A DNA stretch of 61,787 bases from Rhodococcus sp. ARC_M6 (GCF_022810305.1 NZ_JALGQH010000035.1:1-61787); one strand, 5' to 3'; counted from the stretch's first letter, positions 16,838-26,103 are shown. Numbers and translations: made by a program. The notes: a model not told the origin generated them from the letters alone.

Positions 16838-17898
16838 TGTTGGCAGTCCAGCTGACGGCGTGGGGTCAGCCACCGCAGGTGCGTGAGATCCCTGTACCCG
16901 AACCCGCCGACGGGCAACTGCTGATCAAAGTCGGTGCCGCTGGCCTGTGCCGCTCAGATTTGCACGTCATGGATTCGCCGGCCGGGCATTTCGATTACCC
17001 GTTGCCGCTGACACTCGGTCACGAGGTTGCCGGTACCGTCGTCGGGGCCGGGCCGCTCGCCGATCACTCGTGGATCGGTGAAGGCATTGTCGTTCACGGC
17101 ATTTGGCCGTGTGGCCGGTGCCGCAACTGCCGGCGCGAGCGCGAGAACTACTGCTTGGAGAAGGTCCCACGCGCGGACGGGCGACTCAGTCCGATCGGAA
17201 ACGGGCTGGGACATCCAGGTGGGCTGGCCGAATACCTGCTGGTGCCTTCGGAAGCTGTTCTCGTTCGCACCGGTTCACTGAGCCCCGAGCAGGCTGCTCC
17301 GCTCGCCGACGCCGGCCTGACCGCATATCATGCGATCCGAACCAATAGCGACCTCATCGACTCGGACACGGTCGCGGTGGTGATCGGCGTCGGCGGTCTC
17401 GGCCATCTGGCGGTGCAGATACTGCGTTCTTTCGGCGTCACCAACATCATCGCCGTCGAAACAAGAACCCAGACACACGCTCTCGCTCTCGAATCGGGAG
17501 CACGCGCATGTTTTTCGACGCTCTCGGAAGCGGCCGCAGATGTCGTGAGCCTCGGCGGTGCCGACGTGGTCTTCGACTTCGTCGGGGCCCAGGCGACCGT
17601 CGAACCCGCTCCGGCGCTTCTCGCTCCGGGCGGCCGGGTTGTCGTCGTGGGAAGTTCAGGCGGGCAGCTGACCGTCGGCAAGAGCCTTGGCTTGGTCAAT
17701 GGCTGGCAGGTTCGGGCTCCGTTCTGGGGCACGATCGAGGACCTTCGTCAGGTGGTCGCGCTCGCCGGTGCCGGAAAGCTGCATGCCGAGGTGACCGCAT
17801 TCCCGTTCGGCAGCGCGCTGGAGGCCTACGATCGGCTGCGTTCGGGTGATCTGTCCGGTCGCGCCGTCCTGATTCCTACAGCCACTTCATCGCTGTAA
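16837..17898 (+). CDS. Zinc-dependent alcohol dehydrogenase (MDR family)
   Basis: 353 residues. Catalytic zinc ligands are C38 (LCRSD) and H62-E63 (LGHE); structural zinc ligands are C92, C95, C98 and C106. The nucleotide-binding GVGGLG lies in the second half, followed by VETRTQ. The start overlaps the SDR stop as TGATG, so translation is coupled. It would oxidise an alcohol or reduce an aldehyde or ketone with NAD(P). The family is secure, the substrate unknown. Confidence 0.88.
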   Translation: MLAVQLTAWGQPPQVREIPVPEPADGQLLIKVGAAGLCRSDLHVMDSPAGHFDYPLPLTLGHEVAGTVVGAGPLADHSWIGEGIVVHGIWPCGRCRNCRRERENYCLEKVPRADGRLSPIGNGLGHPGGLAEYLLVPSEAVLVRTGSLSPEQAAPLADAGLTAYHAIRTNSDLIDSDTVAVVIGVGGLGHLAVQILRSFGVTNIIAVETRTQTHALALESGARACFSTLSEAAADVVSLGGADVVFDFVGAQATVEPAPALLAPGGRVVVVGSSGGQLTVGKSLGLVNGWQVRAPFWGTIEDLRQVVALAGAGKLHAEVTAFPFGSALEAYDRLRSGDLSGRAVLIPTATSSL

Positions 17899-17944
17899 AC
17901 ATCCAACACACAATGGAACTCGAAGACGGAAGAGGGACGCCGCA

Positions 17945-19462
17945 GTGAAGTTGCTGGCACAGGAGATGCTCACCCGGGCGGAAGGTAATCCGGCCGAGAT
18001 TGCGGTGATCGACGAGTTAGGTTCTCACACAATCGGTTCGATCGTCGAGGCGGCTCGCTCGCTGGCCGATACCATCGCTTCGCTCGACGGCGGGGCACCG
18101 ACCGCGCTCATTCAGGCCGACAATACGTGGCAGACGGTGGCTACGGCTCTGGCGATCGGACTTCGCGGCGGCGTGGTTGCTGTCTTCAGCCCGCACGCGA
18201 CCGGGGCCGAGTTCGAGATGGCGATCGACGACATCGAACCGGATCTCGTGGTGGCCGATGCCGACGCACTGACCCGTTGGGGCGTCAAGGACGAGCAGTT
18301 TGCCGGTTCCGCAACCGCTTTCGGAACGCGAGTGCTCAGGTCTCGACCGGGGGTTTTCGCCTCGGTCGAGCGGTGGCGCGGTGGCACCGCGATCGCGATG
18401 ACCTCCGGGTCTACCGGTCGCCCGAAGTGTGTCGTCCAATCCGAGGAGGCAATCCGCTACGCCTGCCGGAGCACCATCGATACCGTCGGATTGCAGCAGG
18501 GTGAGGCGGTCGGCGCTTTTGTGCCGCTGTCGTCGGTCGCAGCTTTCTGTTTCGGGATGTATCTGCCGGCTTTCCTGGGCGGACAGATGGTTTCGATCGC
18601 CAAGTGGTCGCCGGCGGTGGCACTAGAGGCAATGGCGCAGCACAGGGTCGCCTGGACGATGCTGGTGCCGACCATGGCCTTGCAACTCTCGGTTACCGAG
18701 CAGGCCGACGGCAAGCTCTCGGCGATGCGCGCCCTGACGGTTGGTGGCGGACCTATGAACGAGCGCACACTCGGGAACGCTGAAACCGTGCTGGGTACCA
18801 CTTTCCTGCGAGTGTTCGGTATGTCCGAATGTCTGGGTCACACCACCCCATGTCTGGACGATCCGCCAGCCGTTCGACTTGGGCGAGACGGACGTCCGTT
18901 CCCGGGCACCGTCGTTCGGGCCGTCGACGCCGCCGGAGCGTTGCTCGTCGCTGGCGAGATCGGTGATGCCCAGGTGAAGGGACCGTCACTGTTCGTCGGT
19001 TATGCGCGCGGTGGTGTTCCGGTACTGCCCGAGCTCACCGCTGACGGCTTCCTGCCGACGGGCGATCTCGTCGAGGTCGGTGAAGACGGGTCGATCTGCG
19101 TCATGGGGCGCCAGAAGCAGATAATCATCCGCGGCGGCCGCAATATCGACATCAACGAGATGGAATCGGCGATCGCTTCGCTACCCGCAGTGGTTCAGGT
19201 CTGCGTGGTGCCGGTGCCGGACGACCTTCTGGGCGAGCGAGCGGCGGCCCTCGTCGTCACCGGCGGTGCGCCGCTGACGTTGGCGGAGGCTACTGCTCAA
19301 CTCGGCGAAAAAGGCTTCCCGAAGTTCAAGTGGCCCGAGTACCTCTTCGCCGTCGACGACCTTCCGCAGAATCGTGTCGGAAAGTTGTCACGTCTGGATG
19401 CGGTGCGGATCGCGTCCGGTTTGGCCACGCAAACTGATCCGAATTCACCTCAAAACAGGTAG
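17945..19462 (+). CDS. AMP-forming acyl-CoA synthetase / ligase
   Basis: 505 residues of the ANL superfamily. The P-loop-like TSGSTGRPK lies near residues 153-161, FLPTGDLVEV carries the adenosine-binding aspartate, GGRNIDINEME is the hinge/A8 region, and NRVGKLSR holds the C-terminal catalytic lysine. It is shorter in the N-terminal domain than fatty-acyl CoA ligases. As the only ligase in this locus it is the best candidate for activating the imported acid to its CoA thioester. The GTG start has GAAGAGGGA upstream. Confidence 0.87.
   Translation: MKLLAQEMLTRAEGNPAEIAVIDELGSHTIGSIVEAARSLADTIASLDGGAPTALIQADNTWQTVATALAIGLRGGVVAVFSPHATGAEFEMAIDDIEPDLVVADADALTRWGVKDEQFAGSATAFGTRVLRSRPGVFASVERWRGGTAIAMTSGSTGRPKCVVQSEEAIRYACRSTIDTVGLQQGEAVGAFVPLSSVAAFCFGMYLPAFLGGQMVSIAKWSPAVALEAMAQHRVAWTMLVPTMALQLSVTEQADGKLSAMRALTVGGGPMNERTLGNAETVLGTTFLRVFGMSECLGHTTPCLDDPPAVRLGRDGRPFPGTVVRAVDAAGALLVAGEIGDAQVKGPSLFVGYARGGVPVLPELTADGFLPTGDLVEVGEDGSICVMGRQKQIIIRGGRNIDINEMESAIASLPAVVQVCVVPVPDDLLGERAAALVVTGGAPLTLAEATAQLGEKGFPKFKWPEYLFAVDDLPQNRVGKLSRLDAVRIASGLATQTDPNSPQNR
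19437..19450. promoter_or_regulatory. Weak operator-like site ATCCGA-AT-TCACCT
   Basis: Only 8 of 12 arm positions match AACTGA-N2-TCAGTT. It overlaps the end of the ligase gene, 54 nt upstream of the TetR start, which is where an autoregulatory site would be expected. Confidence 0.35.
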
Positions 19463-19503
19463 GGTTTGAAGAACTCACACTTGTCGTACCACAGAGGACC
19501 TTC

Positions 19504-20127
19504 ATGACTACAGATGCCCAGGCGCGCCGCGAAGGCCCGCGGTCGAAGCGGACGCTCATACTTTCTGTCGCCGTCGATCAATTCGGCAAGGTTGGATACG
19601 ACCACACCAAATGGGCGTCGATAGCGGACGAGGTCGGTATCGGCCAGACTGCGCTCTATCACTATTTCGAGTCCAAAGCGCACTGCTTGCTCACCATCAT
19701 GCGGCTTGAGCTGGCAGATTCTCTCGAGCGGTTCGTCGACGCTACCGAGGGTGTATCTCCGCCGGAGGAAGCGTTGCGTACCGCCGTGATGGCCTCTCTC
19801 GCAGCCTCGCCTCGCGACGCGCTGCAGCGTCGGATCTTGCAAAATCATATGGAACTACTGGCCACGGAGCGTCAGTCGTCGAACGAAGAAGCCGAGCGTC
19901 TCAAGTCACGCGAACTCGTCCAAGAAATTGAGCAGCAGTGGACGGATCTGATCGCGAGCGGAATCAAGGAAGGCGTCTTCGCCGATTCCGATCCTCGCTT
20001 GATGGGCCGACTCGTCTTGGCCCTCGTAATCAGTGTGTGGCGCTGGTACCGGCCGGACGGAAAGCTCAGCCTGACCGAGATCGCCGATCGAGTGACCGAC
20101 GCGGCCCTGCGGATGGTGAGCGCGTAG
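19504..20127 (+). CDS. TetR-family transcriptional regulator, candidate regulator of the locus
   Basis: 207 residues. The N-terminal helix-turn-helix (about 18-62) reads QFGKVGYDHTKWASIADEVGIG then TALYHYFESKAHCL, a standard TetR DNA-binding domain. The C-terminal helical ligand-binding domain contains a RQSSNEEAERLKSRELVQEIEQQW segment like KstR and FadR-type TetR proteins that sense acyl-CoAs. It is the only regulator within the region that carries the repeated AACTGA-N2-TCAGTT sites, so I assign it as their likely repressor. That link is inferred from location. Confidence 0.85.
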   Translation: MTTDAQARREGPRSKRTLILSVAVDQFGKVGYDHTKWASIADEVGIGQTALYHYFESKAHCLLTIMRLELADSLERFVDATEGVSPPEEALRTAVMASLAASPRDALQRRILQNHMELLATERQSSNEEAERLKSRELVQEIEQQWTDLIASGIKEGVFADSDPRLMGRLVLALVISVWRWYRPDGKLSLTEIADRVTDAALRMVSA

Positions 20128-20175
20128 GTCGCTCCGAGTGCGGCGAGTAGCCGTTCGGCCTGCCCATCCAAACTA

Positions 20176-20189
20176 AAGTGAATTCAATT
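20176..20189. promoter_or_regulatory. Operator copy AAGTGA-AT-TCAATT
   Basis: 10 of 12 arm positions match AACTGA-N2-TCAGTT. It ends 10 nt before the ATG at 20200, overlapping the promoter or ribosome-binding region of the EthD-like gene. Confidence 0.65.
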
Positions 20190-20199
20190 AGGAGCTACT

Positions 20200-20535
20200 A
20201 TGTACAATCTCGTTCTCGTCGCATCCCGCCCCACCGACTGGACCCATGAGCAGTTCATCACGTGGTGGCGCGGCGAACACGCTGACGTCACTTATCCTCT
20301 GCCAGGCCTGCTGCGGTGGCAGCACACCGAACTGCTCGAAGCTTTCGGCGGCAAGTCGGAAGGGTGGGACGGCTTGTCCGTCTTGAGTTTCGAGTCGCGG
20401 GAAGCACTCGAAGCCGCCCTGGCGAGTCCGCAGTGGCAGGCCGCCGTTGATCATGTCGGCACCATGGGCGGGCGCCGGATGATGTGGTACGGCGACGAAA
20501 AGACCATGGTGCCGCTCGTCGTCAGCGTGGAATGA
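20200..20535 (+). CDS. EthD-like dimeric alpha-beta barrel protein
   Basis: 111 residues matching the EthD family: N-terminal NLVLVASRPTDWTHEQFITWW, a central GLLRWQHTE, and W/F-rich strands. EthD proteins are small ferredoxin-fold dimers in oxidative or degradative clusters, often of unclear role. The preceding AATTAGGAGC supplies the ribosome-binding site. It overlaps the next gene by ATGA, so they are co-translated. Confidence 0.75.
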   Translation: MYNLVLVASRPTDWTHEQFITWWRGEHADVTYPLPGLLRWQHTELLEAFGGKSEGWDGLSVLSFESREALEAALASPQWQAAVDHVGTMGGRRMMWYGDEKTMVPLVVSVE

Positions 20536-21548
20536 CCGATTCCTGGGATCGGCCCGGCTGCTACCGCGTCGCCGACGGCGTTTTCCGGATCCCACTGCAG
20601 ATGCCGCAGGACGGCCTGCGCGCCATCAATGTCTACGCCCTAGAGACCACGCACGGACTGGCGCTGATCGACGGCGGCTGGCATCGGGAGAGCACGCACG
20701 CCGAACTGTCCGACGCCCTGGCGCTGATCGGTCGTAGCCCGGCAGAGATTCACGACATTTATGTCACGCATGTCCACCGTGACCACTACACGTTTGCCGT
20801 TGAGCTACGTCGACGGCATGGTTCGCAAATCCACTTGGGTGCAGCTGAATCTCCCGGGATTGCCGCTATCGCCAAGCTAGGCAGCAATGTTCCGGAGAGC
20901 TCGATTCTCCAGTTGTATCGATCCGGCGCAGCGGCAATCGCCGAGCAGGTCTATCGGGACTCAGTCAACGAACCGTTCGAGATATCGGACTGGGAGGCGC
21001 CCGATCACTGGCTCTCCGCCGGCGCTCTCGACATTCCGGGTCATCGACTCACCGCAGTACATACTCCCGGACATACCAAGGGCCACATGGTTTTTCATGA
21101 TCTCGGGCGGGACATCTCCTTTACCGGAGACCACGTACTGCCGACGATCACGCCATCGATCGGATTCGAACTCGGCAATTGGGAACTGCCACTCGGGGCG
21201 TATCTCCACTCGTTGGGGATGATGCTCGACGACCGAGACCGGATCATGATGCCCGCACACGGCGGCGCCGGCACTAGTCTGCAGTCGCGGTGCCGCGAGT
21301 TGTTGGCGCACCACGATCATCGGCTGGGTCAGACCACTTCTGTGGTAAGTGAATTGGGCGACGCCTCAGGTCTGCAGGTGGCCGAGGTACTGACCTGGAC
21401 ACGGCGCGAGCGCGGCTTCGATTCTCTCGACACGTTCAACCAGATGGTAGCCACGTGCGAGACACTGGCCCACCTCGACGTGCTCGTCGATCGCGGACAG
21501 TTGTCCGTGCAGAACAGGAACGGGGTGGATCTCTTCAGTTCGAACTGA
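20532..21548 (+). CDS. Metallo-beta-lactamase-fold hydrolase
   Basis: 338 residues. The zinc motif H80-x-H82-x-D84-H85 lies in THVHRDHY. Further metal ligands are expected at VHTPGHTKGH and FTGDHVLP. This is the glyoxalase-II-like branch, which hydrolyses thioesters, lactones or esters. A C-terminal helical extension (about 260-338) includes LTWTRRERGFDSLDTF, typical of bacterial members with a winged-helix-like tail. Coupled to the EthD-like gene by ATGA. A CoA-thioester or lactone hydrolase role fits the context. Confidence 0.83.
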   Translation: MTDSWDRPGCYRVADGVFRIPLQMPQDGLRAINVYALETTHGLALIDGGWHRESTHAELSDALALIGRSPAEIHDIYVTHVHRDHYTFAVELRRRHGSQIHLGAAESPGIAAIAKLGSNVPESSILQLYRSGAAAIAEQVYRDSVNEPFEISDWEAPDHWLSAGALDIPGHRLTAVHTPGHTKGHMVFHDLGRDISFTGDHVLPTITPSIGFELGNWELPLGAYLHSLGMMLDDRDRIMMPAHGGAGTSLQSRCRELLAHHDHRLGQTTSVVSELGDASGLQVAEVLTWTRRERGFDSLDTFNQMVATCETLAHLDVLVDRGQLSVQNRNGVDLFSSN

Positions 21549-21564
21549 AGAGATCCACCCCGTT
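21519..21564. terminator. Perfect 46-bp inverted repeat, bidirectional terminator
   Basis: Arms of 22 nt (21519-21540 and 21543-21564) are exactly complementary around a 2-nt CG centre. The repeat spans the last codons of the hydrolase gene and lies just beyond the convergent SDR end at 21579. The structure would form a long stem in either transcript. Confidence 0.8.
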
Positions 21565-21578
21565 TATTCGACGGTCGG

Positions 21579-22343
21579 TCAGGCGCAGGTCCAACCGCCG
21601 TCGACGTACAGTTCGGTTCCGGTGACGAACGTCGAGTCATCGCCCGCCAGGAAGGCCACAGCGGCAGCAACTTCCGAAGCTCGACCCAATCGACCCATCG
21701 GCGTATTCGCAATCATCGCCTGGTGTCGTTCGCTGCCCTCGTAACGCTGCAGCAATTGCTGGGTCTCGATGAATCCCGGATGCACCGAATTCACGCGTAC
21801 ACCCTTTGGAGCCCAGTGCAATGCGGCGTTTTTCGTCATCGTGCGCACCGCGCCCTTGGCGGCCGCGTAGGCAAAGCTGTTACCCAACCCGCCGACCGTA
21901 CCGAGGATCGAGCAGATGTTGACGACCGAACCGCCGCCGGTGCTTTCGATATAAGCCCCAGCATGTTTCATACCGAGCCACGTTCCGGTCTGACTGACCT
22001 CGATGACTCTGTTGTACCGATCGAGGTCTTCGTCGACGACGGAAGCCACACTACCGATCGCACCGTTGTTCACCACGGCGTCGAGTCGGGAATACCGCTC
22101 GGCGACGGCCTCGAGGACGCTCTGCCATTGCTCTTCTCGGGCGATGTCGAGTGCGAGTGCCTGATGTCGGTCGGGGCGATCTTGCTTCTCGACCAGTTGG
22201 GCGCACGCGTCACCGTTGATGTCGGTGACGATCACCGATGCACCTTCGGCCGCGAGCCGGCCGACGATATCGACGCCGATACCGCCGGTGGCTCCGGTTA
22301 CCAGTACTACCTTCTCTTGCAAACGCGTATTTCCTACCGACAT
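21579..22343 (-). CDS. Short-chain dehydrogenase/reductase
   Basis: 254 residues: TGATGGIG Rossmann motif, then IVTDINGD, where D after the second strand favours NAD(H). The active site is NICSILG with Y-A-A-A-K following. The C-terminal ELYVDGGWTCA is typical. It is the last gene of the leftward transporter operon. The ATG at 22343 is used; an in-frame GTG at 22367 overlaps the permease stop (GTGA) and is a credible alternative that would add eight residues. Confidence 0.86.
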   Translation of the reverse strand: MSVGNTRLQEKVVLVTGATGGIGVDIVGRLAAEGASVIVTDINGDACAQLVEKQDRPDRHQALALDIAREEQWQSVLEAVAERYSRLDAVVNNGAIGSVASVVDEDLDRYNRVIEVSQTGTWLGMKHAGAYIESTGGGSVVNICSILGTVGGLGNSFAYAAAKGAVRTMTKNAALHWAPKGVRVNSVHPGFIETQQLLQRYEGSERHQAMIANTPMGRLGRASEVAAAVAFLAGDDSTFVTGTELYVDGGWTCA

Positions 22344-22363
22344 CGTTGCAGATTCTCTTTCTG

Positions 22364-24106
22364 TCACAGCTTGCTCAGGACGTTGCGGCCGCCGACGAGC
22401 ATGGCGATGGCAACGCCGATCGTGGTCACCGCGGTCATTAGCAGAGCCATTGCGGCAACCATCGGATACGAACCGTTCTGCCACATGTCGAAGAGCAGCG
22501 TTCCCATAACCTGAGTTGTGGAAGCGCGCACCAGCAGCGAGGCGGCGAACTCGTGCGTGAGCAGGATGAACATCAACGCGACGGCACTGAGAATCGTCGG
22601 ACGCATGAGCGGCAGCATGATTCGCAGTGTCGTGACGAAGGGGGATGCACCGCTGGTGGCCGAAGCCTCGTTGTATGTGTTTCCGAGCGCGAGCATGGCT
22701 GTCATCTGCATTCGTGTGGCGAATGGCAACATCAGGACTATGTAGACCAGGATGATGACCGTGCGGGTGCCGTACAGGATGAACGGCGGCTCCGTATACG
22801 TCAGCAGGAAGCCGACGCCGAAGATCACCGCGGGGATGCCGAGTGGCAGGGCGGTCATCAGATCGGCCAGCAATGACAGGATCTTGAAGCGTCGCCCGCG
22901 GACAAGGAGGTTGGCCAGCGCGTACCCGATCGGAATACAGATGATCACCGCACCGAGTGAGGTAAGTACGCTGGTGACAACGGATTCGATGATCGCATTG
23001 GTCGACCAGAGTTCCCGGAAGTTGTCCAGGGTCAGTAGACCCCAGGACAGCGATCCGGACCAGTACGGGGTCAGCGAGACGATGATCAGCCCGATCAGCG
23101 GAATGACCAGTGCGAACATCGAGAAGATCACCACGGTGGCCGTTGCCCAGGTTGCGCGTCCGGTGGATGAGGCAAATGCCTTGCCGCCGTGCGTGACAAA
23201 CCGAGTCTGGTTGCCCAGCAGGACCTTCTGCACCAGGACGAGCACCAGACCGAAGATGATCAGTGGCGAACCTGCAGCTGCCGCGGCCGCGAAGTCCGAA
23301 GGAGACTCGGACACACGACGGTACATCTCCGTGGTCAGGACCTTGACGCCCGAATTCTGGCCCAGCAGTAGCGGACCTGTGAACTGTCCCAGGCCGAGCA
23401 GAAGCGCGATTCCGCCTCCGTAGATGAGCGAAGGCCGCAGCAACGGGAGCACGATCTTGAAAAAGATTCCGACCGTTGACGATCCGCTCACCTGAGCAGC
23501 TTCGAGATGTTCCGAACTGATGTTCTGCATCCCAGCGCTGACGAATAGGTAGACAAACGAGGTGAGGCCGAAACCAGTGAGGATCACGATCCACGGAATT
23601 GTGTACACATCGATGGGTCCGGTGTCAGTTCCGCTCCACCATGGGAGCTTTCGCAAAATCACGTTGAGGTAGCCAGGACCGGGGGAGAGCAGGAATGCCC
23701 AGCCGACGATGTTCGCGACAGCCGGCATGACGATCGGGAGAATGGGGACGATGCGAAGCCACCCCAGCTTCTCCGGGAGTCGGCTGGCTGCGAAGGCCAG
23801 GACGGTACCGAGGACCATCGCGATCACCAGTGAGCCGAGTGCCAGCGCGATCGTCGTCCAGATGGCCTCGGCAACGTCGTAGCGTCCGTACTGGGTACGG
23901 TAGCCGGCGCCGCCGTCCTCGAATGCCAACATCTGCAGTCGAATCATCGGCAGCACTACAAGATATGCAATAACGGCGATCAGAATCGTGTAGCCGATGC
24001 GCGCTTGCCACTGCCGTGAAATCGAGAAAGACTTGACCGATCCGCCGGCGGTTGCGGTTGCGGTTGCGGTTGCGGTTGCGGTTGCGGTTGCGGTTGCGGT
24101 TGCCAT
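22364..24106 (-). CDS. ABC transporter permease, fused double-domain iron/organic-anion type
   Basis: 580 residues with about 12 predicted membrane segments and two binding-protein-dependent transport domains in one chain, like FbpB/AfuB. The first hydrophobic segment begins at YTILIAVIAYLVV. The second half has its own transport loop (about EASATSGASPFVTTLRIMLP, with EA at the EAA site). The N-terminus is unusual: Met followed by nine Ala-Thr dipeptides from a hexanucleotide repeat. The start overlaps the ATPase stop (ATGA). It should form the membrane channel used by the three lipoprotein binding proteins of this locus. Confidence 0.87.
   Translation of the reverse strand: MATATATATATATATATATAGGSVKSFSISRQWQARIGYTILIAVIAYLVVLPMIRLQMLAFEDGGAGYRTQYGRYDVAEAIWTTIALALGSLVIAMVLGTVLAFAASRLPEKLGWLRIVPILPIVMPAVANIVGWAFLLSPGPGYLNVILRKLPWWSGTDTGPIDVYTIPWIVILTGFGLTSFVYLFVSAGMQNISSEHLEAAQVSGSSTVGIFFKIVLPLLRPSLIYGGGIALLLGLGQFTGPLLLGQNSGVKVLTTEMYRRVSESPSDFAAAAAAGSPLIIFGLVLVLVQKVLLGNQTRFVTHGGKAFASSTGRATWATATVVIFSMFALVIPLIGLIIVSLTPYWSGSLSWGLLTLDNFRELWSTNAIIESVVTSVLTSLGAVIICIPIGYALANLLVRGRRFKILSLLADLMTALPLGIPAVIFGVGFLLTYTEPPFILYGTRTVIILVYIVLMLPFATRMQMTAMLALGNTYNEASATSGASPFVTTLRIMLPLMRPTILSAVALMFILLTHEFAASLLVRASTTQVMGTLLFDMWQNGSYPMVAAMALLMTAVTTIGVAIAMLVGGRNVLSKL
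24048..24101 (-). repeat. Nine tandem copies of a 6-bp unit (GCGGTT) at the permease N-terminus
   Basis: Nine exact, uninterrupted GCGGTT units. On the coding strand they read GCA ACC repeats, encoding (Ala-Thr)9 straight after the start codon. Because the unit is 6 bp, copy-number change would keep the frame and only lengthen or shorten the cytoplasmic tail. Confidence 0.95.
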
Positions 24107-25269
24107 CAAGATCGATCTCCCACACCTGGTGCGACCAGCTCGGGCACGGTCACCCTGGCGCCATCCGGATGGGCGTAAACCCGCAGGCTGGACGGGGAGA
24201 AGCTGATCACCATGGGGGTACCCGGCGCGCTGGCGCGCAACGTGGCACTGTGCTCGGCGGCACCGGCGCGCAACGACAGTTGCTCGGTACCGGTCTTGAC
24301 CAACACGTCGAAATGCCTGCCGGCGTACTCGTACGTCACCAGTTCTGCGTGCAGTGCAACGTTGCCGGCGGGAACGTCGTCCATCGATGCGTGCATCTGC
24401 ACGTCGTCCGGGCGGAACCGCGCCACTGCGGCGTTGCCTTCGTCGGCCTGATCGCGCACGACGGCGTTGCTGAGATCGATGATGTCGTTGGCGCTGGTGA
24501 TCCACCCGTCATGGCCGCGACGCAGTTCCAGTCGATTACCCATGCCGATGAATGCGGCGACGTACTCGGACACCGGATTCTCGAATACGTGTTCCGGCGC
24601 GTCGTACTGCTCGATCTTGCCGGACTTCATGATTGCGATCCGATCGGCGAGAGCAAACGCCTCTGCCTGATCGTGCGTGACGAAAACGGCGGTGAAACCG
24701 AGGCTTTGGTGTAGCTGATGGATCTGGGAGCGAACCTGGTCGCGGAGGCGTGCATCCAGGTTGCTCAGGGGCTCGTCGAACAAGACCAGATCCGGTTGCG
24801 CAACGAGGCCACGGGCGACGGCAACTCGCTGCTGCTGCCCACCGCTGAGCTGCGACGGGTACCGATCGAGCAGCGCGCCGCAATCGACCATCTCGGCGGC
24901 CTTCTCCACCGCGCCGTCGGCGATGGCCTGCTTGAGCTTGCGAACCTTGAGCGGGTAACGGATGTTGTCCCGGACCGTCATGTGCGGCCAGAGCGCATAA
25001 GACTGGAACACCATGCCTATGTTCCGCTTGTGGGCGGGCACATCGGTTTTGGTGGAGGCGTCGAAGACCTGCCTGCCGCCGAACGAGATGGAACCACCCT
25101 GTGGGGTTTCCAATCCGGCCAGGCACCGCAGCGTTGTGGTCTTGCCGCAACCACTCGGGCCGAGCAGGACAAGGAACTCGCCCTGCTCGATTTCGAGATC
25201 GAGTTGGTCGACTACCACGTTCGATCCGTAGGTCTTCGTGAGACCTGTAACTGCGAATTGTGATGCCAT
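24106..25269 (-). CDS. ABC transporter ATP-binding protein (PotA/FbpC type)
   Basis: 387 residues. Walker A is GPSGCGKT at 37-44, the signature LSGGQQQRVAVARGL lies near 140, Walker B is LVLFDEPLSNLD and the switch histidine is in VFVTHDQAEA. A C-terminal TOBE-like regulatory domain follows (about 250-387). It energises the permease encoded next (4-nt ATGA overlap). It starts 3 nt after the SDR stop, so SBP2, SDR, ATPase, permease and SDR form one leftward operon. Confidence 0.92.
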   Translation of the reverse strand: MASQFAVTGLTKTYGSNVVVDQLDLEIEQGEFLVLLGPSGCGKTTTLRCLAGLETPQGGSISFGGRQVFDASTKTDVPAHKRNIGMVFQSYALWPHMTVRDNIRYPLKVRKLKQAIADGAVEKAAEMVDCGALLDRYPSQLSGGQQQRVAVARGLVAQPDLVLFDEPLSNLDARLRDQVRSQIHQLHQSLGFTAVFVTHDQAEAFALADRIAIMKSGKIEQYDAPEHVFENPVSEYVAAFIGMGNRLELRRGHDGWITSANDIIDLSNAVVRDQADEGNAAVARFRPDDVQMHASMDDVPAGNVALHAELVTYEYAGRHFDVLVKTGTEQLSLRAGAAEHSATLRASAPGTPMVISFSPSSLRVYAHPDGARVTVPELVAPGVGDRS

Positions 25270-25272
25270 TTC

Positions 25273-26103
25273 TTATTCTTTCTCGTTCGAAATTTTTGGG
25301 GTGCGGACACCGGCAGCTGTGCCGCCGTCCACGAGTAGATCTGTTCCGGTCATGTAGCTGCTGTCGTCGGTGGCGAGGAACCGAATTACCTTCGCTACCT
25401 CTTCCGGCGCGCCGCGCCGCTGCATCGGAATGCTGCGTACGTAAGCTTCGACGTCGTCGTTGGCGAAGTCCGCGACCGAGGTGATTTCAGTTTCGATGCT
25501 GCCGGGGCAGACGGAATTGACTCTGATTCCCCGATCGGCGAGCTCGAGTGCGGCCACCTTGGTCAGGGCCCGAACTCCGAATTTTGCTGCTCCGTATGCA
25601 CCCAACTCCGCAGTGGCCAGCACGCCGCGCAACGACGCGAGATTGATGACGGAGCCGCCGCCGTGCATGGCTGCCGCTGCCGCTTGCAGTCCCAAGAATG
25701 TGCCGACGAGATTCAGGTCGATCATTCGTCGGAACTGATCCAATGTGGTGTCCGCCAGAGTTGCCTTCATCGCAGCTCCAGCACTGTTGACCAGCACCTG
25801 GATGTCGTGGCCGTTCTTGGCCATCACGGAAGTTGCTTCGAACCATTCTGTTTCACTCGTCACGTCGAGGTGGCGGTAGTGAGCGTCGGGACCCAAGGTC
25901 TCGGCGAGCGCAGCTCCGGCGTCGTCGTTGACATCAGTGAGATAGACAGTCGCCCCGTGCGCGGCGAACAGTTCGGCGCAGGCCCCGCCGATACCCCCGG
26001 ATGCTCCCGTGACGAGTACGTTCGTCCCGCGCATCGAATCTGTGAGGTGATTCAAGTTCAGCCCTTCCGCTTGTTGATTGTCGCTTATGTTCTGCGGAGC
26101 CAT
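25273..26103 (-). CDS. Short-chain dehydrogenase/reductase within the transporter operon
   Basis: Up to 276 residues. TGASGGIG precedes YLTDVNDD (NAD(H)-type acidic residue); VNSAG, NLASLRG and Y-G-A-A-K make up the active site. The C-terminal TDLLVDGGTAAG ends the fold. The ATG at 26103 starts 10 nt after the binding-protein stop but lacks a clear ribosome-binding site. A TTG about 19 codons later, preceded by GAAGGG, could be the real start. Its placement between binding protein and ATPase suggests the imported compound is oxidised at once. Confidence 0.82.
   Translation of the reverse strand: MAPQNISDNQQAEGLNLNHLTDSMRGTNVLVTGASGGIGGACAELFAAHGATVYLTDVNDDAGAALAETLGPDAHYRHLDVTSETEWFEATSVMAKNGHDIQVLVNSAGAAMKATLADTTLDQFRRMIDLNLVGTFLGLQAAAAAMHGGGSVINLASLRGVLATAELGAYGAAKFGVRALTKVAALELADRGIRVNSVCPGSIETEITSVADFANDDVEAYVRSIPMQRRGAPEEVAKVIRFLATDDSSYMTGTDLLVDGGTAAGVRTPKISNEKE

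Noticed and set aside
24048..24101. Hexanucleotide repeat considered as a CRISPR array or centromere-like element
   Set aside because: Units are 6 bp without spacers and lie within the coding frame of a permease.
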